Assembly: GCA_042219835.1 (NCBI GenBank)
Contig: JBHJMN010000001.1
Span: 124,001-188,000, forward strand
Reading direction: 5' to 3'
Length of the DNA: 64,000 nt
Origin: Paenibacillus_G elgii_A
GTDB lineage: Bacteria; Bacillota; Bacilli; Paenibacillales; NBRC-103111
Shown here: one piece after another, positions 1 through 8,232 of the stretch
How the letters are laid out: each line of letters opens with the position of its first letter
Numbering within the stretch: the stretch's first letter is position 1
Notes under the pieces: generated by a model
The model's database searches: none
Seen by the model: only the letters and a program-made list of their open reading frames with translations
What the model was told of the DNA's origin: nothing
Position numbers and translations under genes: made by a program

Positions 1-1023
1 TCCGATGATCGCTTCTTCCAGCTGTTTCTCGGCGAGCGGTACCCCGTCCACTTTCACTTCTTTGATTTTATCGCGGACGGATTCCACCAGCTTCATGTCG
101 CAGATGTCTTGGATGTAACCAATGCAAACGTCGGTCTGCGTCCGTTTGCCGACCTGGGTAATCTCCAGCTTCAGCCGCGGGTCCCGCACTCTTCGGCGTA
201 CTAACGTAACATTGATAAGCAGCGTCTCGACAAAGCCGTCGCGAGAGCCCCGTACGACCCGTTCGAGTTCGGGCTCTTCGGTCGTGCGTGCAGGAAAGCT
301 CTTGGCATCGACCAGAACGGCTTCGCGTTGACCCTCAAAGAAAAAGGCCGTGCCGCCCATCGCGACATTATCGATTGCTTCCTTCAGCTTGCAGGTTCGC
401 TTCACCTGCATATGAGGAATCAGCGCCTCGTCGAACAAGCTGATAATATTGCGGCGCTTGCCCTCCTCCTGTCGATCGGACGGCTCTTCCTCATGGTCCG
501 TTCTCCAGTTCCGGTAAGGTTTCCGGCGCTCCTCTGCCGGTTCCTGATGCTCCACTTCCCGGCGCACCTGATCGGCATAAGAAAGCCGTTCCAGAACTTC
601 GGTCAGCACATAATCTTTAATGAATCCGTTATAGTAGAAAATCCCCGTTTTTTGCCCTCCGAATACCATTTCGCGAAAGATGACGTCGAAGCTTTTGTTC
701 AAGCCTACCTGCTCTTCCAACTGCCGCTTCAGACGGTCGAAATCCTCGGAAATTTCCGTGCTCTCCTTGAGCTCCCGCTCCTCCGCCGTCAATTGCGTCT
801 CCTGGCGCATCTTGCGCGACATTCCCGTTTCGGAATTCCCTGATTCGGTATCGCGCTCTCTTCCGTCCTTCTCGGATGCCTCCTCCGGTTCGTCTGCCGA
901 CAGGCTGCCGATAATATTGCCTTCCCGGTCAACGATCAGTTTATTTTCCTCCGGAGGCTTCAAGCTGCGGAGCTTTTTCGTTTTCCCGCCTATTAATTTC
1001 GCACGTTTGATTTGCTTGTTCAC
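1..1023 (-). CDS. spoVAF: GerA-family spore germination protein SpoVAF (3' end cut by window edge)
   Basis: The reading frame stays open from a GTG at 1023 to the left edge (341 codons), so the C-terminal membrane part is missing. The start has GGGAGGTG just upstream. The N-terminal ~100 residues are charged and low in complexity. Then comes the GerA-type soluble region, with FDVIFREM, a GFIKDYV segment, the DGFVETLLINVTLVRRR stretch and QTDVCIGYIQDICD, all typical of GerA/SpoVAF A-subunit-like proteins. SpoVAF sits in the spore inner membrane and is linked to the SpoVA dipicolinate channel and germinant receptors. It follows spoVAB by 45 bp on the same strand, which supports SpoVAF over a GerAA subunit. 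The long charged N-terminus is unlike the short one of GerAA proteins. Confidence 0.85.
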   Translation of the reverse strand, partial: MNKQIKRAKLIGGKTKKLRSLKPPEENKLIVDREGNIIGSLSADEPEEASEKDGRERDTESGNSETGMSRKMRQETQLTAEERELKESTEISEDFDRLKRQLEEQVGLNKSFDVIFREMVFGGQKTGIFYYNGFIKDYVLTEVLERLSYADQVRREVEHQEPAEERRKPYRNWRTDHEEEPSDRQEEGKRRNIISLFDEALIPHMQVKRTCKLKEAIDNVAMGGTAFFFEGQREAVLVDAKSFPARTTEEPELERVVRGSRDGFVETLLINVTLVRRRVRDPRLKLEITQVGKRTQTDVCIGYIQDICDMKLVESVRDKIKEVKVDGVPLAEKQLEEAIIG

Positions 1024-1068
1024 GCCCTTCACCTCCCAAAGAATTTTGCTGCGGCGCAGCTTTGGGCA

Positions 1069-1494
1069 TTACTGCACCAGCCCGAGCCAGTCGATCAGCG
1101 AGCCGAGCACTTTCCCGAAAATCATCGCCATCAGCAGCCAGATCATGTACTCTTCCATCCGGATTCTTTTCGCCAAAATCGGCAGCACGTTGATCACCTC
1201 GGTCAGCGCTGCCGCAAGCATTCCGACAAAGCAGCCGGCGAACAGGCCGAGCAGTGAGGCAGACAACGGAAACAACCGGAATTTCCATTGAAAGAAATCC
1301 GTCACCGTAAAAAAAACCGCACCGAGCACGACAGCAGCTTCGTATAAGCGGATCGACCGGTACGATCTGCTGATTTGCGCCAGTCTCGGTATGATGTCCA
1401 GCACCACCAGAAAAGCAATCATGCCGCTGCCCACCGCAAGGCCTCCGGCCAAGCCGACAAAAGCAAGCAGAAACCCGCTCAGCAGTCCAGTCAA
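1069..1494 (-). CDS. spoVAB: Stage V sporulation protein AB
   Basis: 141 residues, the same length as the Bacillus protein. It is a very hydrophobic protein with four to five predicted membrane segments and the N-terminal run of small residues (FVGLAGGLAVGSGMIAFL) characteristic of SpoVAB. It belongs to the spoVA operon made in the forespore, whose products move calcium-dipicolinate across the inner spore membrane; the exact job of AB is unknown. The ATG overlaps the stop of spoVAA (ATGA-type junction), indicating translational coupling. Confidence 0.9.
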   Translation of the reverse strand: MTGLLSGFLLAFVGLAGGLAVGSGMIAFLVVLDIIPRLAQISRSYRSIRLYEAAVVLGAVFFTVTDFFQWKFRLFPLSASLLGLFAGCFVGMLAAALTEVINVLPILAKRIRMEEYMIWLLMAMIFGKVLGSLIDWLGLVQ

Positions 1495-2132
1495 GGCGGC
1501 GGCTCCCGGTCCGGCGAGCGATTGATTTTGGCGTATTCCTCGGCGATGACATACTGGTTGACGTTTTCCTGGTACATGAACATTTCCACCTCCAACGGGC
1601 TCGGCTCCTCGTTGAACTTTTTCTTGAACAGGTGATTGAAAAAGACGATCATCCCGATGCCGATGCCAAACGAATATGGAATTTGCAGCAGCAGCGGGCG
1701 CTCGGTCTGTTTGCCGGTGAGCAGCTTATAGATGCTCCGGTGAACTTCGGCCATGCTGACGTCGGCGTGAAAGTTCATAATGGCCAGACCCGATCCGACA
1801 AAAAGCAGCAGCCATACCAGAATGATGAGAACCATGCTGGAAGGTCGCGTTTTGCCTGAAATTTCAACCAACGTGTGCGGTTCGCCGAAATGCTCGATGG
1901 TCATGAACGGAAACCGCTCTTTGATTTTGCGCACGACCAGCATCATATCGATAAGCAGCAAGCTGCCGTCATGCTCCTTAGGGTGATACAATTCCAGCCC
2001 AAGCAGCTCCGCCTCATATTCGGGCTCCGTCAGAAAGACGGCAATATGCCCGAGCCGAATCGGATCGCCGCGGCTGGCCCGCATCCGTTTGCGCAATCGG
2101 ATGTACAGGGACGGAGCGGAAGCACGGTTCAT
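1491..2132 (-). CDS. spoVAA: Stage V sporulation protein AA
   Basis: 213 residues from the ATG at 2132. An upstream in-frame ATG at 2153 exists, but the AGGGAGG ribosome binding site lies between the two and is correctly spaced (8 nt) only for the inner one. An N-terminal soluble domain of about 100 residues is followed by two membrane helices around residues 100-120 and 150-170 and a charged tail, the SpoVAA architecture. It is first gene of the spoVA operon and follows the spoIIA-sigF unit, as in Bacillus. Confidence 0.9.
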   Translation of the reverse strand: MNRASAPSLYIRLRKRMRASRGDPIRLGHIAVFLTEPEYEAELLGLELYHPKEHDGSLLLIDMMLVVRKIKERFPFMTIEHFGEPHTLVEISGKTRPSSMVLIILVWLLLFVGSGLAIMNFHADVSMAEVHRSIYKLLTGKQTERPLLLQIPYSFGIGIGMIVFFNHLFKKKFNEEPSPLEVEMFMYQENVNQYVIAEEYAKINRSPDREPPP

Positions 2133-2164
2133 CTCCGAATCCTCCCTTGCCATGCATTTAACGG

Positions 2165-2194
2165 TAGTATGAATATTTACGCATGGCGGTAAAC
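2165..2194 (-). promoter_or_regulatory. Sigma-G-like promoter of spoVA
   Basis: On the minus strand GTTTA (2190-2194) is followed by an 18-bp spacer and a perfect CATACTA (2165-2171). This fits the forespore sigma-G pattern GHATR-N17/18-CATHHTA with one mismatch. It lies about 35 bp upstream of the preferred spoVAA start. The Bacillus spoVA operon is sigma-G dependent, so position and sequence agree. Confidence 0.6.
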
Positions 2195-2312
2195 GTTCCG
2201 GACTTTGGCAAAAATTTCACTGAGAGCCGAAGCATAAACGAAAGCGGCTTGTCAAACAGTAAGAGCAAGAACAAGATTACCCAAACTTTTCTTAGAGGAA
2301 GGTGTCGAGCAG

Positions 2313-2528
2313 ATGAGAAGAACGGCTTTAACGCTCGTGATTATCGGGGCTTTAAACTGGCTGTTGGTCGGTTTGTTTCAATGGGACTTGGTTGCCGCCC
2401 TGTTCGGAGGCGACGCCCATCGGGTATCTTCCGGCTTAAGCCGAATGATCTATACCTTGGTCGGTTTGGCGGGGCTGTACTGCATCGCCTTGCTGTTCCG
2501 CGACGACGATAGAGCCCGCGCCCGGTAA
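2313..2528 (+). CDS. DUF378 family small membrane protein
   Basis: 71 residues with two hydrophobic helices (about 5-25 and 45-63) and a basic C-terminus. The start MRRTALTLVIIGALNWLLVG with the GALNWLLVGL motif is the signature of the DUF378 family, whose function is unknown. A good AGAGGAAGG ribosome binding site precedes the ATG. It lies between sigF and spoVAA on the opposite strand, so it is its own transcription unit. Confidence 0.85.
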   Translation: MRRTALTLVIIGALNWLLVGLFQWDLVAALFGGDAHRVSSGLSRMIYTLVGLAGLYCIALLFRDDDRARAR

Positions 2529-2660
2529 CGGAAAGACCGTCCTCAAGAATGCGCCAAGAGGACGAGAGCATTCGCTCGTTCTCTTTTTCGGTTGTAATGA
2601 AAACAGCTCCCCGTCGTTTCCCGCAAGAGGAACCTCGGAGAGCTTATTTAGGCAGGGTGG

Positions 2661-3416
2661 TTATTGGGCAATTTGATCCTTGATCGACTGCAAGATTTTT
2701 TTCTCCAGCCGCGAGACCTGCACCTGGGAAATGCCAAGCCTGCTGGCCACCTCGGACTGCGTCTGATCCCGGAAATAACGAAGATATACGATCAATCGTT
2801 CCCGTTCGTTCAGCGCGCCGATCGCCTCATTGAGCGCCAGCTTGTCGAACCACTTGTCTCCGCCCTCGTCCGCGATCTGATCCATCAAGGTGATCGGGTC
2901 GCCATCGTTTTCAAAAACGGTTTCATGGATCGAGGACAAAGGCTTGTTCGCTTCTTGAGCGAAGACGACCTCCTCCGGCGTGATTTGAAGCTCCTCCGCC
3001 ACTTCCTTGATCGTCGGCAGCCGGCCGTTCCGTTTCGAAAGCTCGTCCTTCGTCTTGCGGATTTTGTTGGCCAGCTCCTTGAGCGAACGGCTGACCTTAA
3101 GCGTTCCGTCGTCGCGCAGAAAACGCTGGATCTCCCCGATGATCATCGGGACCGCATACGTTGAAAACTTCACATCATACGACAAGTCAAACTTATCCAC
3201 CGACTTGAGCAGTCCGATGCAGCCGATCTGAAACAAGTCCTCGGCCTCGTAGCCCCGGTTAAGAAACCGCTGTACCACCGACCAGACCAGACGGATGTTG
3301 CATTGCACCAGCGTATCTCTGGCCACGGTGTCGCCGGACTGGCTGAGCGCGATCAATCGTTTGACTTCGCTATCATCCAGATAGCTGTGTGAGGCGTGCT
3401 TCAAATCTACATCCAT
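2661..3416 (-). CDS. sigF: RNA polymerase sporulation sigma factor SigF
   Basis: 251 residues, full length. Region 2 has the core-binding and -10 recognition segment (DLFQIGCIGLLKSVDKFD, then FSTYAVPMIIGEIQRFLRDD), region 3 follows, and region 4 has the -35 helix-turn-helix (TQSEVASRLGISQVQVSRLE). Sigma-F is the first forespore-specific sigma factor and is held inactive by SpoIIAB until SpoIIAA frees it. It is the third gene of spoIIAA-spoIIAB-sigF, 12 bp after spoIIAB, with an AGGGG site before its ATG. Confidence 0.97.
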   Translation of the reverse strand: MDVDLKHASHSYLDDSEVKRLIALSQSGDTVARDTLVQCNIRLVWSVVQRFLNRGYEAEDLFQIGCIGLLKSVDKFDLSYDVKFSTYAVPMIIGEIQRFLRDDGTLKVSRSLKELANKIRKTKDELSKRNGRLPTIKEVAEELQITPEEVVFAQEANKPLSSIHETVFENDGDPITLMDQIADEGGDKWFDKLALNEAIGALNERERLIVYLRYFRDQTQSEVASRLGISQVQVSRLEKKILQSIKDQIAQ

Positions 3417-3428
3417 GAGATCAGACCC

Positions 3429-3875
3429 CTAATTGAAAAGAGCTTTTTTCGATTCGATTCGCTTCTTCATTCTAATCGTGGTGCCTGTGCCTAAGGCTGT
3501 CGTCACTTCAATCACGTCCATGAAATTTTCCATAATCGTGAAGCCCATACCGGAACGCTCCAGCTCCGGCTTCGACGTATAAAGCGGCTGCTTGGCCAGA
3601 TCAAGATCCTCGATCCCCGCCCCTTCGTCCGTCACGGTAATAAAAACCGTGTCCCCTTCGAGCTCGGCTGTAATCGTGACCATCCCGTCCGGGCGGTTGT
3701 CGTAGCCGTGAATGATGGAGTTCGTTACCGCTTCGGACACGACCGTCTTGATATCCGTCAATTCATCCAGCGTCGGGTCCAGCTGCGATACGAAAGCGGC
3801 GACGGTGATACGGGCGAACGATTCGTTCTCGGAGCGGCTGGCAAACTTCAGCGTCATAAAGTTTCGTTCACTCAT
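3429..3875 (-). CDS. spoIIAB: Anti-sigma-F factor / serine kinase SpoIIAB
   Basis: 148 residues of the GHKL ATPase fold. The N-box is EAVTNSIIHGYDN, the G1 box is DEGAGIEDLDLA and the G2 box is ERSGMGFTIME. The protein binds sigma-F in the predivisional cell and mother cell and phosphorylates SpoIIAA on a serine. Its ATG overlaps the spoIIAA TGA by 4 bp, with TGGAGGTCG upstream, so the two are translationally coupled as their 1:1 antagonism requires. Confidence 0.97.
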   Translation of the reverse strand: MSERNFMTLKFASRSENESFARITVAAFVSQLDPTLDELTDIKTVVSEAVTNSIIHGYDNRPDGMVTITAELEGDTVFITVTDEGAGIEDLDLAKQPLYTSKPELERSGMGFTIMENFMDVIEVTTALGTGTTIRMKKRIESKKALFN

Positions 3876-4225
3876 AGGGCGACCTCCAGACTTTGCAGCG
3901 CTTTTCTTTCGTTATCCTGAATCGATAAGATTTTGAACAGCCCGGACATTTCAAGAAGCCGGTACACGGCTGGATTCAGGTCGCAGACGACCATTTTGCC
4001 GCCGCGCGCCGTAATCTGCTTGTAGCGGCCCAAAATGACGCCGAGGCCGGAGCTGTCCATGAAGGTCAGCTCCTTGAAGCTCATAATGATGTGGTTGACG
4101 TTTCCACGCATGACCGCCTCTTCCATCCGCGTTTTGACCGCGTCCGCCGTATGATGGTCCAGCTCTCCCTGAAGCCTGACGACTAGCGTTTGGCGATAAT
4201 GCTCGAGTTCGATTTGCAGACTCAA
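3872..4225 (-). CDS. spoIIAA: Anti-sigma-F factor antagonist SpoIIAA
   Basis: 117 residues from a TTG at 4225, the length of the Bacillus protein. This is a STAS-domain protein with ELDHHTA near residue 21 and the phosphorylation motif TFMDSSGLGV. With the TTG start the phosphoacceptor is Ser58, the number known from Bacillus. An ATG at 4258 is in frame but lies inside the predicted -10 element, whereas GGAAGGAG stands 8 nt before the TTG. Unphosphorylated SpoIIAA displaces sigma-F from SpoIIAB. Confidence 0.95.
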   Translation of the reverse strand: MSLQIELEHYRQTLVVRLQGELDHHTADAVKTRMEEAVMRGNVNHIIMSFKELTFMDSSGLGVILGRYKQITARGGKMVVCDLNPAVYRLLEMSGLFKILSIQDNERKALQSLEVAL

Positions 4226-4255
4226 GCTGCTCACTCCTTCCCGTTCATGCACACT

Positions 4256-4285
4256 CATTTCTACGTGAAGGAATCCTTTTCCTGC
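4256..4285 (-). promoter_or_regulatory. Sigma-H promoter of the spoIIA operon
   Basis: Minus strand: GCAGGAAAA (4277-4285), a 12-bp spacer, then GTAGAAATG (4256-4264). This matches the sigma-H pattern RNAGGAWWW-N11/12-RNNGAAT except for one base in the -10. Two TGTCG motifs at 4290-4294 and 4330-4334 resemble half-conserved Spo0A boxes (TGNCGAA) but are weak. The Bacillus spoIIA operon is transcribed by sigma-H with Spo0A~P, so the placement is expected. Confidence 0.7.
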
Positions 4286-4355
4286 CCCCCGACAAAACTA
4301 GAAGAAATGTGCTATAACTAGAACAAAAGCGACAGGAAGTGCAGCGGAATAGCGC

Positions 4356-4393
4356 AAAATCCCCGCGGCGGCTTAGGCTGTATCTGCGGGGAT
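4356..4393 (-). terminator. Terminator downstream of dacF
   Basis: Inverted repeat ATCCCCGC (4359-4366) and GCGGGGAT (4386-4393), followed on the minus strand by TTTTG. It sits between the dacF stop and the spoIIA promoter, so dacF read-through into spoIIA should be limited, unlike the dacF-spoIIA read-through transcript described in Bacillus. Confidence 0.6.
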
Positions 4394-4425
4394 CATGCTG
4401 TGTATATGAAGCTGGCGGCTGTTCT

Positions 4426-5604
4426 TCAATCCAAGAACAACATCCGCTTCGCCGTTCGTTTGGTCAAGGTCCACCAGCCGGCTTTTTTCACATTCATAGG
4501 CGCTTCCAGCGCGAATTCGGTCAATACTTGATCGCCTTTGTACACGACGATTTTCCCGATCGAATCCCCAGCGGCAATCGGCGCTTTCAAATCCGTACGC
4601 AGTTGGACTTCATGGCGGATTCCGTCAGCCGCTTCCCCTTTTTTGAGCAGCACGCTGTACGGATGCGTAGCCGTCAACGGTACGACCGGCACCTCGCCTT
4701 TGCCGATTCTCAATTCGCCAAGCGATTCTCCGGTCTTGTAGATCGGATGATTCGTATATTGCGAGAACGCATAATCGAACATCCGCGTGACTTCCGCATT
4801 GCGCGTTTTGGTATCCGGCTCGCCCATGACTACGGAGATGACGCGCAGATTGTCGCGCTTCGCCGTTGCCGACAGACAAAATTTCGCTTCACTCGTATAG
4901 CCGGTTTTCAAGCCGTCCGCCCCCGTATAAAAGCGCACGAGCTTGTTCGTATTGACGAGCCAAAACGGCTTGGGCGATTCCTTGCGCAAATAGTCTTGGT
5001 ACAAGCCGGTATACTGGGTAATCTCTTCGTGCTTAAGCAATTCTTTGGACATCAGCGCAATATCGTAGGCGGAAGAGTAGTGATTTTCGGCAGGCAGTCC
5101 GTTCGGATTGGCAAAATGGGTATTTTTCATCCCCAGCTGCGCGGCCCGCTCGTTCATCATCTGCACGAATGCTTGTTCCGTACCTGCAATTTTCTCCGCC
5201 ATCGCTACCGATGCGTCGTTGCCTGAGGCCATGGCGATGCCTTTCAGCATGTCGCGCACCGTCATTTCCTCGCCGACTTCCAGAAAAATCTGCGAGCCTC
5301 CCATAGAAGCGGCGTATTCGCTGGTCCGCACCTTCTCGTCCAGCTTGATTTTGCCTTGGTCCAGCGCTTCCATAATGAGCAGCATCGTCATAATTTTGGT
5401 GATGCTGGCCGGGGGATGCCTGGCATCTTTATTTTTCTCGTGAATGACCGTGCCGGTATCCGCGTCAATGATCACGGAAGATACGGCATTCGGAGCCAGC
5501 TCAACCGGCTGCGCCCTTTTCGCTTCCTCCGCCATCGCGGACGGCAGCGCGACCAGCAGCAGAAGCTGGAGGCAAATCGACCACTTGATCACTTTGCTGA
5601 TCAT
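4426..5604 (-). CDS. dacF: D-alanyl-D-alanine carboxypeptidase DacF
   Basis: 392 residues from the ATG at 5604, which has GGAGGGAAG upstream; the open frame extends further upstream but lacks a leader there. A signal peptide (MISKVIKWSI, hydrophobic core, AMA cleavage) is followed by the peptidase S11 domain with SITK (Ser67-Lys70), SGND and DGLKTGYT catalytic motifs. A C-terminal beta-sandwich (PBP5-type domain) ends in a hydrophobic/basic tail. It trims pentapeptides during spore peptidoglycan synthesis. It lies directly upstream of spoIIAA, as in Bacillus. Confidence 0.93.
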   Translation of the reverse strand: MISKVIKWSICLQLLLLVALPSAMAEEAKRAQPVELAPNAVSSVIIDADTGTVIHEKNKDARHPPASITKIMTMLLIMEALDQGKIKLDEKVRTSEYAASMGGSQIFLEVGEEMTVRDMLKGIAMASGNDASVAMAEKIAGTEQAFVQMMNERAAQLGMKNTHFANPNGLPAENHYSSAYDIALMSKELLKHEEITQYTGLYQDYLRKESPKPFWLVNTNKLVRFYTGADGLKTGYTSEAKFCLSATAKRDNLRVISVVMGEPDTKTRNAEVTRMFDYAFSQYTNHPIYKTGESLGELRIGKGEVPVVPLTATHPYSVLLKKGEAADGIRHEVQLRTDLKAPIAAGDSIGKIVVYKGDQVLTEFALEAPMNVKKAGWWTLTKRTAKRMLFLD

Positions 5605-5758
5605 AACCCTATTCTTCCCTCCTGTCGGAGCTCGATTGTAGGTACTGGTATTTAGTGTTGACAAATCGGGAATAAAATATTCCAAAACAGGAAAACAACC
5701 TGCCGGGAAGCAGGCTCGACCCCGGCTGGCATTGACATTCGCGCTGGAGGATGCGGCT

Positions 5759-6274
5759 TTAATGCGCGGTCGGGAACACGCGGCGCACCAAATCTGCAAA
5801 CCCTTGCACGAATCCGCCGACCGGACGTCCGGCACGCACATCCGCTATATACGTATTGACGCGCCCGACAAAATCCGGATTGACGGATACGTAGACGCGC
5901 TGTACGTTCGCATCCGCCGACCGGACTTTCCCCCCGATGCGATTTTCAACATCCTGCGTCAGCGTCTGGTTAGGTTTCAGCACGGATGCTACATAAGCCG
6001 TACGGTCGGTAACAAGCACATTCGCCGAATGGACTTCCGGCACCTCTGAGACAATTTTAGCGGCTGCCGCATCTGCGATATCGATTTTTCTGGCGGTGTT
6101 TTGATACGGTTGAGCCCCCTGATTCGTTCCCTGCTGTGCGTGATGCGCTTGCTGTTGGGTTTGGGCAGCCTGCTGCTGCATGCGCGCCTGCTGCCTGTTC
6201 ATGCAGCCGCCAGCCAGGACGGCGACGCAGCCAAGCACGAGCGAGGCGCGGACCCATACTTTCACGTTGTTCAT
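5759..6274 (-). CDS. YhcN/YlaJ-family sporulation lipoprotein
   Basis: 171 residues from the ATG at 6274 (GGAGG about 11 nt upstream). The signal sequence ends in the lipobox LAGGC, so the mature protein is probably lipid-anchored. A Gln-rich low-complexity linker (about residues 28-60) precedes the YhcN/YlaJ domain, with ANVLVTDRTAYVASV and VQRVYVSVNPDFVGRV. Members of this family are found in the inner spore membrane of Bacillus; their role is unclear. It lies between pdp and dacF. Confidence 0.85.
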   Translation of the reverse strand: MNNVKVWVRASLVLGCVAVLAGGCMNRQQARMQQQAAQTQQQAHHAQQGTNQGAQPYQNTARKIDIADAAAAKIVSEVPEVHSANVLVTDRTAYVASVLKPNQTLTQDVENRIGGKVRSADANVQRVYVSVNPDFVGRVNTYIADVRAGRPVGGFVQGFADLVRRVFPTAH

Positions 6275-6344
6275 CGTTGTTTTAGCCTCCTGTGGGTGAT
6301 TATCCATCCTTAGTATGCTTACTCCCATCGTTTGGCATGCACGC

Positions 6345-6372
6345 AAAGAAGCCCGGGACGAAAATCCCGGGC
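6345..6372 (-). terminator. Terminator after pdp
   Basis: Perfect 8-bp stem GCCCGGGA (6351-6358) / TCCCGGGC (6365-6372) with a 6-nt loop, 25 bp after the pdp stop. The following T-tract is short (TTCTTT), so it may be only partly efficient. Confidence 0.55.
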
Positions 6373-6396
6373 ATTCATGTATCGATCACCAGTTTA

Positions 6397-7728
6397 TTAT
6401 AGCTTGCGAACGCCGTCTTTCGTGACAACGGCATAAATCAACTTCAATTTTTCGGCAGGCGCCGAAGCGATCGTGAAAGCAGCGGCCGTCCGGCGCATCA
6501 TTTCTGCCGTTTCTGCCGAATCCTCGCGGTTGATGTACAGCTCGGCAAGCGGCTCGCCCTTTTTCACCGGATCGCCGACACGCTTAAACAGCTTGATGCC
6601 GACGGCCAGATCGATCTGGTCTTCTTTGGTCGCGCGGCCCGCACCTAGCAGCATAGCGGTAATTCCCAATGCTTCCGCATCGATTGCAGCTACACAGCCT
6701 TCTTCCGGCGACGGAACGTCCATGCGGCGGGCAGCTTGGGGAAGCCGGGCGGGATCTTCCACAACACGTGCGTCACCACCCTGTGCGGCGATGAACTGCT
6801 TCAGCTTTGCGAGCGCCTCGCCGTTATCTAGCAAGCGGGCGACGAGCTCCTTTGCTTCGGCGTCGCCGTCTGCTTTGCCTCCAAGGCGCACCATGTGCGC
6901 CGCCAGCTCCAGACAAAGCTCCGTCAGCTCGGCCGGCCCCCGGCCGCTGAGTGTATCGATCGCCTCCAGCACTTCCAGCGAGTTGCCGATCGAAGGACCT
7001 AGCGGCTCATCCATGTTGGTAATGACTGCAACCGTCTCCCGGCCGACCTCCGTCCCGATATCGACCATCGCTTGAGCCAGCTTGATCGAATCATCCAGCG
7101 ATTTCATAAACGCGCCGCGGCCTGTCTTGACATCGAGGACGATGGCGTCCGCGCCGGAAGCGATTTTTTTGCTCATGATCGAGCTGGCAATCAGAGGGAT
7201 GGATTCGACCGTTGCCGTCACGTCCCGCAAGCCGTACAGCTTCTTGTCCGCCGGTGTCAGGTTGCCGGTTTGCCCGACTACCGCAAGCCCGATCTCCTGC
7301 ACCTGTGCCAAAAACTGCTCCGTTGTCCGCTCGACAGCAAAGCCTGGAATCGCTTCCAGCTTATCGATCGTCCCGCCCGTATGGCCGAGGCCCCGGCCGG
7401 ACATTTTCGCCACAGGAATACCAGCCGCCGCCACCAACGGCCCTACGATGAGCGTCGTCGTATCTCCAACACCGCCTGTGCTATGCTTATCGACCTTGAT
7501 GCCGGGAATCGAGCTTAGATCGACCTGATCTCCCGAACGCGCCATCGCCAGTGTTAAATCCGCCGTTTCCCGCGCGGACATGCCATTAAAATATACCGCC
7601 ATCGCCCAAGCGGACATTTGGTAATCCGGAATTTCCCCTTTCGTATAGCCTTCGATCAAAAAAGCGATTTCTTCGGAAGACAGCTCCTTGCCGTCCCGTT
7701 TGCTATGTATGATATCGACCGTTCTCAT
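6397..7728 (-). CDS. pdp: Pyrimidine-nucleoside phosphorylase
   Basis: 443 residues from the ATG at 7728 (GGGGAG 9 nt upstream); an upstream in-frame start at 7749 is not used by that site. The protein carries the thymidine/pyrimidine phosphorylase signature KMSGRGLGHTGGTIDKLE, the phosphate loop KHSTGGVGDTTT and an SKKIASGADAIVLDVKTG segment. It splits uridine, deoxyuridine and thymidine with phosphate. It is normally adjacent to punA and deoB; here it is separated from them by about 4.7 kb of accessory DNA. Confidence 0.95.
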   Translation of the reverse strand: MRTVDIIHSKRDGKELSSEEIAFLIEGYTKGEIPDYQMSAWAMAVYFNGMSARETADLTLAMARSGDQVDLSSIPGIKVDKHSTGGVGDTTTLIVGPLVAAAGIPVAKMSGRGLGHTGGTIDKLEAIPGFAVERTTEQFLAQVQEIGLAVVGQTGNLTPADKKLYGLRDVTATVESIPLIASSIMSKKIASGADAIVLDVKTGRGAFMKSLDDSIKLAQAMVDIGTEVGRETVAVITNMDEPLGPSIGNSLEVLEAIDTLSGRGPAELTELCLELAAHMVRLGGKADGDAEAKELVARLLDNGEALAKLKQFIAAQGGDARVVEDPARLPQAARRMDVPSPEEGCVAAIDAEALGITAMLLGAGRATKEDQIDLAVGIKLFKRVGDPVKKGEPLAELYINREDSAETAEMMRRTAAAFTIASAPAEKLKLIYAVVTKDGVRKL

Positions 7729-7781
7729 CCAGACCAACTCCCCTGTCACGCAGTCTCCCCCGTATTATATTCCCTCCGTGG

Positions 7782-7818
7782 CAAAAAGAAAAGAAAGCCC
7801 CGGGAGACGGCTCCCGAG
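7782..7818 (-). terminator. Terminator of the CuA-domain gene
   Basis: On the minus strand CGGGAG-CCGT-CTCCCG (7801-7816) is followed by GGGGC and a T-rich tract (TTTCTTTTCTTTTT). It lies 39 bp after the stop at 7855. Confidence 0.7.
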
Positions 7819-7854
7819 ACTTCCTTGGCACATTAGTTAAACGATATATTGCTT

Positions 7855-8232
7855 TTAGGATACGACGATCTTGGTTTTCATCTCCGCATGTCCCGGACCG
7901 CACGGCAGCGTGCAGTGCACTTCATACGTACCCGGTTTGTCGAAGGTCACTTCCATCGACTTGTTGTTGTTGTCCAGCTTCACGTTCGTACCTACGATCT
8001 CAAGCGCGTGAAGCCCTTCCTTGTTCATCAAAGAAACGGTCATCTTCTCGCCAGCTTTCGCCGTATATTCCGGCTTATCGAACTGGTAGTTCGTGGCTAC
8101 GAATTTAATCGAAGGGCCCGCCGATTCCTCTTTTGCCATTTCCGCTTGACGGGCAGAGATGTTCTGGAGTAAAACGACCCCGCCAAGGAGACAGGCGACG
8201 ATGAACAGTGAAAACATAGCCCACTTTTGCAT
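7855..8232 (-). CDS. Membrane-anchored CuA-type cupredoxin protein
   Basis: 125 residues. An N-terminal membrane anchor (about residues 6-24) is followed by a single cupredoxin domain like the periplasmic half of cytochrome c oxidase subunit II. The copper ligands are visible: His in LHALEI, then CTLPCGPGHAEM, which supplies the C-x3-C-x3-H-x2-M CuA motif. No oxidase subunits are nearby, so it may be a stand-alone electron carrier or a copper delivery factor. The ribosome binding site is AAGGGGGG. It has its own terminator and sits in the accessory segment between pdp and the purine phosphorylases. Confidence 0.8.
   Translation of the reverse strand: MQKWAMFSLFIVACLLGGVVLLQNISARQAEMAKEESAGPSIKFVATNYQFDKPEYTAKAGEKMTVSLMNKEGLHALEIVGTNVKLDNNNKSMEVTFDKPGTYEVHCTLPCGPGHAEMKTKIVVS

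Noticed and set aside
2341..2571. Minus-strand 76-codon frame opposite the DUF378 gene
   Set aside because: Arg/Ser-rich, no leader and no similarity; the plus-strand frame has the family signature.
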